Of a stretch of DNA of 64,000 bases, positions 62,814 to 64,000 are shown piece after piece. Source of the stretch: Chrysemys picta bellii (Eukaryota; Chordata; Testudines; Emydidae); assembly GCF_011386835.1 (NCBI RefSeq), contig NC_088797.1:37385583-37449582 (forward strand). Reading direction: 5' to 3'. A program made the translations under genes and the position numbers. The notes beneath the pieces are model-generated. The model ran no database searches. It was not told the DNA's origin and worked only from the letters and a program-made list of their open reading frames with translations. Every line of letters begins with the position of its first letter. Position 1 is the stretch's first letter.

Positions 62814-63515
62814 AACTTGCCATTTTGAAAGGCACTGATGAAAATTGGTGGCATTTGCTATCTTCAAACCTGATGCTGCATTTGTTGACTTCAGTGGAAG
62901 CAGGTGGTTTAGGCTGGAATTATGCACATTTTTTTTTCTATACAACTGCCTGATCATTGCTTATTGTGCACTCTTTCTGCTCTTAGATGCACAACAGCAT
63001 TGCAATGCTTTAACAGGATGGTAATGAGCCTCAGACTCAACACTTCACTAAAATTCAGCCTTTTTAAATTAAGGATAAATAAATTATGTTTATTTTTAAC
63101 ATAGCCAGTGCCATTCTGAAATCAAGAGAATGAGAAGTTGTGCTTCAACTGTTAGGAATATTTAAATCAGTGCCTTCTCGCAGCAGTCTGAGCAGAGGCT
63201 ACAGACTGGTTGGGTTGAGCTTCCCCACGCTCAGTAAATCCCATCCAGGTCAGGGGTTTGGATTCCTGACTGGGCAGTGAAGGAGCAGCTTGCCCTTCCA
63301 ACGTTTACACTGTGTACACTGTTTGTTTGGCTAAATCTTCAGTGGTGCAAGTTGTTAATCTAGTTTCTTACAGAGCACTCAAAACATGTATTTAAAATAA
63401 TTACTAAACAGTAGATCCCCTTTGTTTTCACTTATAGGAAAGCGGCAAGAAACTTGAAGAAAACATCTATTATTTTGGAACTACAGTGGAAGGCTTGCTA
63501 AGGAGGTTTGGCAAA
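13394..63515 (+). CDS. ACAD9: ACAD9, acyl-CoA dehydrogenase family member 9 (exons 1-15, 3' end beyond window)
   Basis: Fifteen exons, listed separately, give 513 in-frame codons with every split codon matching. The protein matches remembered vertebrate ACAD9 along its length: an Arg-rich mitochondrial presequence ([20 protein letters not shown]), [37 protein letters not shown], the FAD/substrate motif CLTEP-x-SGSD (about residues 170-180), [21 protein letters not shown] and the active-site region LLIFEGTNEIL. The predicted catalytic Glu is about residue 418. ACAD9 is a matrix flavoprotein with long-chain acyl-CoA dehydrogenase activity, and with ECSIT and NDUFAF1 it is part of the MCIA complex that assembles respiratory complex I. 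Human ACAD9 is 621 residues in 18 exons (from memory), so about three exons are missing to the right. VLCAD (ACADVL) is the nearest alternative, but the N-terminal and KQFNK regions fit ACAD9. No stop or frameshift is seen in any exon. Confidence 0.97.
13560..14405. repeat. Intron 1 GC-rich minisatellite, ~14 units of 53-66 bp
   Basis: The anchor ACTGTCTG recurs at 13611, 13669, 13731, 13793, 13850, 13903, 13969, 14026, 14079, 14141, 14194, 14256 and 14313, with a degenerate last copy near 14386. Spacing is 53-66 bp. Variants reading CTGCGACCGG and CTGCGCTTGG alternate in the right half, giving a higher-order unit of about 115 bp (62+53). The unit has no stop in several frames, which creates false 300-460-codon open frames on both strands. 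Confidence 0.93.
14406..16828. other. ACAD9 intron 1, no feature recognised
   Basis: The minisatellite gives way to AT-richer unique-looking DNA. No coding exon, RNA gene or repeat terminus could be supported. Confidence 0.5.
16837..17041. mobile_element. Short hAT-like element (205 bp)
   Basis: Left terminus CAGTGATTCTCAAACTTT; the right end complement reads CAGGGGTTCTCAAACTGG. Flanks CTCCTGTA (16829-16836) and CTCCTACA (17042-17049) match at 6 of 8. There is no coding content. Confidence 0.7.
17129..17938. mobile_element. hAT-like element (810 bp) with perfect 8-bp duplication
   Basis: Identical flanks GAGTAGGA lie at 17121-17128 and 17939-17946. The ends share an imperfect inverted repeat centred on GCAAACT (AAGGGGCATGCAAACT at left; the right complement is CAGAGGTGGGCAAACT). 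The interior is C-rich with degenerate repeats of phrases like CCCTGACCCCATCCA and a tandem GGGACGGGGCCTAGTCTCCC pair near 17822-17861. Confidence 0.82.
17947..18583. other. End of intron 1; L2-like fragment
   Basis: At about 18110-18195 the phrase TGCCCCAAGGAGCTTACAGTCTAA resembles the 3' part of ancient L2/MIR-type repeats. The rest is unremarkable and ends in the exon 2 acceptor ATTTTAG. Confidence 0.45.
18584..18677 (+). CDS. ACAD9: ACAD9 exon 2
   Basis: Encodes [20 protein letters not shown] and onward to FFSEE, with one base of a Val codon carried over. Donor G|GTATGG. The N-terminal helical domain of the dehydrogenase fold begins here. Confidence 0.95.
18744..18929. mobile_element. 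Tc1/mariner-type MITE, TIR CACCTCTACCCCGATATAAC
   Basis: The terminal inverted repeat CACCTCTACCCCGATATAAC is echoed at the right end (CCCCAATATAAC in complement, then CACCTCTAC). TA dinucleotides flank both ends (18742-18743 and 18930-18931). A second copy in opposite orientation lies at 60022-60219. A 2-bp TA duplication is typical of Tc1/mariner/pogo-type elements. Confidence 0.78.
18932..20144. other. ACAD9 intron 2, left part, nothing recognised
   Basis: AT-rich intron DNA. A stretch near 19449-19560 has weak ancient-repeat character. No exon or RNA gene was supported. Confidence 0.45.
20145..20330 (+). mobile_element. Turtle tRNA-derived pol III SINE
   Basis: Begins GGGGGGAGGGATAGCTCAGTGG, a tRNA-like A box, followed by a B-box-like GTTGTGAACTCAATCC. 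The tRNA-unrelated body is ATCAGTACTTGGTCCTGCTA...GGTCCCTTCCAGTTCTA with an AT-rich tail. This is the well-known cryptodiran turtle tRNA-derived SINE family, whose 3' end is related to CR1. It is not a functional tRNA gene. Confidence 0.88.
20331..21753. other. ACAD9 intron 2, right part, nothing recognised
   Basis: No repeat terminus, RNA gene or coding exon could be supported between the SINE and exon 3. Confidence 0.45.
21754..21855 (+). CDS. ACAD9: ACAD9 exon 3
   Basis: Completes the split Val codon, then encodes [20 protein letters not shown] and [13 protein letters not shown]. Acceptor TTTCAG, donor G|GTGAGT. Confidence 0.95.
21856..25360. other. ACAD9 intron 3, left part, nothing recognised
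   Basis: Long AT-rich stretch with T-runs near 22570-22610 and 22750-22767. No exon, RNA gene or clear mobile element could be supported. Confidence 0.45.
25361..25502. repeat. Foldback element, ~44-bp imperfect arms
   Basis: The arm 25361-25405 (AAGTGAACGTAGCATTCTAT...GGTGAAAT) is the near-reverse complement of 25459-25502. The ~53-bp spacer contains GAAGTCAATGGGAATTTTGGC, a phrase seen in common amniote repeats. It behaves like a small MITE. Confidence 0.75.
25503..26556. other. ACAD9 intron 3, middle part, nothing recognised
   Basis: No supported coding or repeat feature other than a short poly-A run near 26411-26424. Confidence 0.45.
26557..26918. mobile_element. hAT-like element (362 bp)
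   Basis: Left end CAGAGGTTCTTAACCAGG; the right complement reads CGGGGTTTCTCAACC. Flanks CTATATCC (26549-26556) and CTCTATCC (26919-26926) match at 7 of 8. It holds a 14-base G run near 26591. There is no transposase. Confidence 0.75.
27930..27975. repeat. (GT)n microsatellite with CTGT tail
   Basis: About 18 GT dinucleotides followed by CTGTCTGTC in intron 3. The rest of 26927-28305 holds nothing else that I can support. Confidence 0.92.
28306..28412 (+). CDS. ACAD9: ACAD9 exon 4
   Basis: Encodes [20 protein letters not shown] and [14 protein letters not shown]. The acceptor follows a long pyrimidine tract (TTTTTTCCCCCCCAG). Donor AAG|GTAACA. Confidence 0.96.
28413..29352. other. ACAD9 intron 4, nothing recognised
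   Basis: No repeat terminus or extra exon could be supported. Confidence 0.45.
29353..29453 (+). CDS. ACAD9: ACAD9 exon 5
   Basis: Encodes [20 protein letters not shown] and [13 protein letters not shown], the start of the conserved FAD-domain motif. It leaves AG of a Ser codon completed by exon 6. Gly stands where I recall Ala in human (TEPA); this position varies in the family. Confidence 0.95.
29592..29951 (-). mobile_element. Tc1/mariner (pogo/Tigger-like) MITE, minus orientation
   Basis: Ends CAGTAGAACTTTGGGAATGG and, in complement, AAGTAGACCCTCAGAGTTACGAAC, flanked by TA at 29590-29591 and 29952-29953. A second fragment of the same family in the opposite orientation lies at about 30196-30255: GAAACTGTTTCTGTGCTTGT is the complement of a block at 29758-29778. 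Confidence 0.7.
30296..30440. repeat. Interspersed repeat shared (inverted) with 41215-41275
   Basis: The block CTGGGGTATGAATCTACCCTGCACT has a close inverted counterpart (CTGGGGTGCGAATCTACCCTACACT in complement) at about 41220-41270. The class is unknown. Confidence 0.55.
30750..30828 (+). CDS. ACAD9: ACAD9 exon 6, donor abutting an LTR
   Basis: Encodes [20 protein letters not shown] followed by FLLNGSK. Acceptor TTCTAG, donor AAG|GTATGT. Only the GTA of the donor is original DNA (target duplication); the next bases, TGTGAC..., are the first bases of the LTR at 30832. Confidence 0.95.
30832..31539 (-). mobile_element. Solo LTR inserted at the exon 6 splice donor
   Basis: Starts TGTGACAAAG and ends CCCCATCACA on the plus strand, so the inverted termini TGTGA/TCACA bracket a 708-bp block. 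It is flanked by the 4-bp duplication GGTA (30828-30831 and 31540-31543). Orientation is assigned minus because the terminal TGTGATGGGGCAAGGCC resembles the start of a turtle LTR family that I recall. No internal retroviral sequence, primer-binding site or second LTR is present. ERV versus Gypsy class is unresolved. Confidence 0.75.
31558..32140 (-). mobile_element. Second solo LTR, minus strand, TSD GAAT
   Basis: On the minus strand it starts TGTTGGTGTCACTAGG and ends GGGCCGGCAACA, with an AATAAA polyadenylation signal (AAATAAACTTAG) about 100 bases before the end. That is the layout of U3-R-U5. The flanks are GAAT (31554-31557 and 32141-32144). No internal region is present. It begins 18 bp after the first LTR. 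Confidence 0.8.
32145..33309. other. ACAD9 intron 6, right part; tRNA-like SINE scrap and ancient repeats
   Basis: 32679-32745 (TTAGGGCACTGGGCTGGCAT...GACTCAGGTTGAACTCC) has A- and B-box-like order and is likely a SINE fragment. 32579-32690 begins TAGAGCTGGTCAGG, like the terminus of the element at 49934. 33140-33235 has MIR-like word order. Confidence 0.45.
33310..33484 (+). CDS. ACAD9: ACAD9 exon 7
   Basis: Encodes [20 protein letters not shown], then [20 protein letters not shown] and LGIRGSN. This is the middle beta-domain. One base (A) of a Thr codon is carried to exon 8. Donor A|GTAAGA. Confidence 0.96.
34170..34243 (+). CDS. ACAD9: ACAD9 exon 8
   Basis: Encodes [20 protein letters not shown] and GGGFK. 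Acceptor TATTTCAG, donor AAG|GTGAGT. It is followed by the 14.8-kb intron that hosts the DIRS elements. Confidence 0.96.
34244..36590. other. ACAD9 intron 8, left flank, nothing recognised
   Basis: AG-rich intron DNA with chance minus-strand frames. No feature was supported. Confidence 0.45.
36591..40990 (+). mobile_element. DIRS-type tyrosine-recombinase retrotransposon A, decayed, with nested LTR
   Basis: Order on the plus strand: a left terminal repeat beginning TATTCTTCTTTGAATGC; a gag-like frame with a zinc-knuckle-like Cys/His block and [11 protein letters not shown] (about 36960-38700); a large deletion where the reverse transcriptase palm should be; RT-end/RNase H sequence (about 38780-39640, with [19 protein letters not shown] and [13 protein letters not shown]); then a degraded tyrosine-recombinase domain (about 39960-40850). 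It ends in complementary repeats (about 40890-40985, CTACAATGGAATGGATATG and CATATCCATTCCATAACC), like the internal complementary region of DIRS. DIRS elements insert by recombinase and leave no target duplication. Several stops and frameshifts make it inactive. Confidence 0.82.
37012..37412 (+). mobile_element. Solo LTR nested in DIRS A gag-like frame, TSD CTAT
   Basis: A 401-bp block starts TGTAAAAGTTATTAG, carries AATAAA (GCAAAATAAAGCAACCC) and ends TATTTCGGTAACA. It is flanked by CTAT at 37008-37011 and 37413-37416. The DIRS gag-like frame stops at the left boundary and resumes in the same frame after the right one. A 4-bp duplication and TG...CA ends are the class I ERV/Gypsy pattern. 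Confidence 0.82.
40991..41530. repeat. Spacer between two DIRS elements, DNA-transposon-like scrap
   Basis: 41100-41222 contains CTATCCACACTGGCAC...TTGACAAAAGTGCTAGTATAGACAGACCCTA, a phrase typical of a common sauropsid DNA-transposon remnant. 41220-41270 is the inverted copy of the 30296 repeat. Exact ends are not defined. Confidence 0.4.
41631..41696. repeat. Perfect 16-bp inverted repeat inside DIRS B left ITR
   Basis: CGGCCACGCATGCGCA (41631-41646) is the exact reverse complement of 41681-41696. In the right ITR the corresponding arms are diverged. Confidence 0.9.
45527..45628. repeat. Inverted repeat, DIRS internal complementary region
   Basis: Arms 45527-45560 and 45594-45628 (GAGTGGAGCACCCACAGGGACA and its complement, extending to TCGAAGAA/TTCTTCGA) surround a ~33-bp spacer. 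DIRS elements use such a region complementary to their termini to form circular intermediates. Confidence 0.8.
45859..47688. other. ACAD9 intron 8, nothing recognised
   Basis: Contains an A run near 46012-46027 and T run near 46165. No supported gene or element. Confidence 0.45.
47689..48317. mobile_element. hAT-like element with TIR TAGGG(C)CCTACCAAAT
   Basis: Left end TAGGGCCCTACCAAAT; the right end is the near complement (ATTTGGTAGGGTCCTA). The interior has CCATGAAAA-type subterminal motifs on both sides, GCTCTGAA-containing repeats and CA-rich DNA. The target duplication is unclear: CTGATATT at left has a 7-of-8 match ATGATATT that starts 3 bp beyond the right end. Confidence 0.7.
48330..49008. 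other. End of ACAD9 intron 8, nothing recognised
   Basis: AT-rich intron DNA ending in the exon 9 acceptor CATTGTAG. Confidence 0.45.
49009..49084 (+). CDS. ACAD9: ACAD9 exon 9
   Basis: Encodes [20 protein letters not shown] and IKKLI, with one base of the following Glu codon. The MNILNxGR motif begins the C-terminal helical domain. Donor G|GTAGGT. Confidence 0.96.
49404..49457. repeat. (GT)n(GA)n compound microsatellite
   Basis: About 20 GT units directly followed by about 7 GA units, 320 bp after exon 9. Confidence 0.93.
49934..50331. mobile_element. Possible hAT-like element, TIR TAGAGCTGG
   Basis: The left end TAGAGCTGGCTGGGAA pairs with the complement of TTTTTGACCAGCTCTA at the right. 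There is no clear 8-bp target duplication. Inside are tandem GGCAGGCA units and an opposed run of CTGCCTGC units (about 50168-50215). Confidence 0.55.
50332..51262. other. ACAD9 intron 9, right part, nothing recognised
   Basis: No supported feature. The exon 10 acceptor is preceded by TTTTTTTTTAAAG, a short tract with AA before the AG. Confidence 0.45.
51263..51333 (+). CDS. ACAD9: ACAD9 exon 10
   Basis: Completes Glu and encodes [20 protein letters not shown] followed by LIQ. The YAxxRKQF segment is conserved in acyl-CoA dehydrogenases (FAD/dimer contacts). Donor CAG|GTAATC. Confidence 0.96.
51741..51860 (+). CDS. ACAD9: ACAD9 exon 11
   Basis: Encodes [20 protein letters not shown] and [20 protein letters not shown]; 40 codons, phase 0 at both ends. 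Donor AAG|GTAATC. Confidence 0.97.
52110..52280 (-). mobile_element. Turtle tRNA-derived SINE, second copy, minus strand
   Basis: In complement it reads GGGGGGAGGGATAACTCAGTGG, then GTTCAATCCTTGAGGGGGCC, then ATCAGTACTTGGTCCTGCTA and CTTCCAGTTCTAGG, clearly the same family as 20145-20330. The 3' boundary is approximate. Confidence 0.87.
52281..53737. other. ACAD9 intron 11, nothing further recognised
   Basis: 52800-53300 (for example TGGCTGCCAATATGG...CTTCAGGGCTTTGCT-like wording) has some retro-repeat character but no ends were found. Confidence 0.4.
53738..53866 (+). CDS. ACAD9: ACAD9 exon 12, ends at catalytic Glu codon, GC donor
   Basis: Encodes [40 protein letters not shown] and IFE. 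The Glu in IFE|GTNEI aligns with the active-site base of long-chain acyl-CoA dehydrogenases (I recall Glu426 in human ACAD9). The intron begins GAG|GCAAGT, a GC donor with an otherwise optimal consensus. Using the GT four bases later would shift the frame and break the FEGTNEI motif. Confidence 0.95.
53867..58306. other. ACAD9 intron 12 (GC-AG), no repeat terminus recognised
   Basis: 4.4 kb of AT-rich DNA with homopolymer runs (G near 54229-54240; A near 54807-54822; T near 54879-54892). Neither strand shows a supported extra exon. Confidence 0.5.
58307..58386 (+). CDS. ACAD9: ACAD9 exon 13
   Basis: Encodes [20 protein letters not shown] and ILTGKI, leaving AA of a Lys codon. Acceptor TTAACAG, donor AA|GTATGT. 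Confidence 0.96.
58672..58915. mobile_element. hAT-like element (244 bp)
   Basis: Left end CAGCGGTCTCCAAACTTT; the right complement reads CAGTGGTCTCCAAAGTGG. Flanks GACTAGAG (58664-58671) and GACTAAAG (58916-58923) match at 7 of 8. Internal CCGGCCGAACTGC repeats resemble those in the element at 3538-3824. Confidence 0.8.
58924..60019. other. ACAD9 intron 13; unassigned repeat-like stretch
   Basis: 59430-59650 shows GCACTGGTGCA-type phrases repeated in both orientations and looks like an interspersed repeat of unknown class. Nothing else was supported. Confidence 0.4.
60022..60219. mobile_element. Tc1/mariner-type MITE, second copy, inverted relative to 18744
   Basis: Starts CACCTCTATCTCGATATAAC and ends ...GTAGAGGTG with flanking TA (60020-60021 and 60220-60221). 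The body (GCGTTATATCGAACTTGCTT) is the complement of the copy at 18744-18929. Confidence 0.8.
60578..60704 (+). CDS. ACAD9: ACAD9 exon 14
   Basis: Encodes [40 protein letters not shown] and SLE, the start of the ACAD9/VLCAD-specific C-terminal extension. Acceptor GTTTCAG, donor GAG|GTAAGT. It is more diverged from human than the core exons. Confidence 0.94.
60705..62152. other. ACAD9 intron 14, left part, nothing recognised
   Basis: No supported coding exon, RNA gene or repeat terminus. Confidence 0.45.
62153..62564 (-). mobile_element. CR1 LINE, 5'-truncated 3' end
   Basis: On the minus strand 62558-62235 encodes the C-terminus of the CR1 reverse-transcriptase protein ([18 protein letters not shown], then [20 protein letters not shown] and LDKALARVI, stop). 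It is followed by the conserved 3' UTR (GACCTCCTGAGGTCTCTTCC) and a terminal TCTATGATTCC typical of CR1. The open frame over 107 codons suggests a fairly young insertion. Confidence 0.93.
62779..62811. repeat. Poly-A run (33 A)
   Basis: An uninterrupted A run with no recognisable retro-insertion directly upstream. It is prone to length error. The remainder of 62565-63437 holds nothing recognised. Confidence 0.85.
63438..63515 (+). CDS. ACAD9: ACAD9 exon 15 (last in window)
   Basis: Encodes [20 protein letters not shown] and LRRFGK. Acceptor CTTATAG, donor AAA|GTAATC. Remaining exons lie beyond the right edge; 63516-64000 is intron with nothing recognised. Confidence 0.93.
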
Positions 63516-64000
63516 GTAATCATGTTTTTTAATAGGATTTTCACATTGAATAGACTACATCAGAATTCAAAGCTGACAAAATACGGACAGTGGTTTGCTT
63601 CACGATGAGCTAGTATTCCTCCTTTATAATACAGTTCCATCTAATATATGAAATAAAAATCTGTGGGGATTCTACATTCACCCTTGGTGGTGGTAGACAG
63701 CCTCTGCTGAAAGTGCTGTCATAGCTGCAATTAGCTGCAACAGGTGGGAGGAATTGGTGGAGTCCCTGCTGCCCTTAGAATAGTGTAAAAGTCCATGTCA
63801 TGCATGACACTTAAGGACCATTTACTGTAAGGAGGAAGGGGATAATACATGTGGAAAAGCAAAGAAAATTGAAGTGTAAAAGTTTGTTACAGTGGCTTGA
63901 CTGGCTGTTCTAAAGGAAGTAAACCGGTGACACAAGCATACATTCTTTTTGGAAATGTACTACATTGTGTTTGGGTGGACATTGCTGGGTAATTGTGGTT

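Noticed and set aside
13394..63515. Assignment to ACADVL (VLCAD) instead of ACAD9
   Set aside because: The presequence junction [23 protein letters not shown], the RKQFNK segment and exon 14 fit ACAD9 as remembered; VLCAD differs in these places.
1..64000. CRISPR arrays, operons, phage or bacterial defence systems
   Set aside because: The direct repeats are minisatellites or mobile elements; the exon-intron structure, CR1, SINE and DIRS content are vertebrate.

Overview
The window is vertebrate nuclear DNA, most likely from a cryptodiran turtle. The main evidence for the lineage is two tRNA-derived SINEs of the turtle pol III type (20145-20330 plus, 52110-52280 minus) and a CR1 LINE 3' end (62153-62564 minus). 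Two DIRS-type tyrosine-recombinase retrotransposons and many short non-autonomous DNA transposons fit a sauropsid genome. Genes are split into short exons with GT-AG introns. Almost all long open frames are repeats or GC-rich artefacts.

Two protein-coding genes lie on the plus strand. At the left edge (309-2892) are the last five recognisable coding exons of a maestro/HEAT-repeat (MROH) family gene, truncated 5' by the window. Its final exon runs into a 129-bp tandem repeat that looks like retroelement enhancer DNA. From 13394 to the right edge is ACAD9, the mitochondrial acyl-CoA dehydrogenase and complex I assembly factor. Fifteen exons (513 codons, every junction phase-consistent) are visible, and roughly the last hundred residues lie beyond 64000. 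A CpG-rich, TATA-less promoter with an exact palindromic CLEAR/E-box precedes it.

Layout: 1-2892 MROH exons; 2893-4640 retroelement-like promoter/LTR DNA split by a hAT-like element; 4640-12950 intergenic with two large hAT-like elements and an inverted-duplicate retro-insertion; 13020-13519 promoter and exon 1; 13.56-14.40 kb minisatellite in intron 1; 16.8-17.9 kb two hAT-like elements; 18.5-34.2 kb exons 2-8; 34.2-49.0 kb a 14.8-kb intron 8 holding two decayed DIRS elements, one interrupted by a solo LTR; 49.0-63.5 kb exons 9-15.

The most notable observations are: (i) a 708-bp LTR inserted exactly at the exon 6 splice donor, whose 4-bp target duplication spans the exon/intron boundary, so the present donor is partly LTR-derived; (ii) a GC-AG intron whose donor directly follows the codon of the predicted catalytic glutamate; (iii) a 93-bp near-perfect inverted repeat inside a 14-bp target duplication; (iv) a solo LTR nested in a DIRS gag-like frame; and (v) a cohort of hAT-like elements dated as real insertions by 8-bp duplications. 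No CRISPR, operon or bacterial-type system is present. No databases were searched, so repeat family names are limited to what the termini, duplications and coding remnants show.
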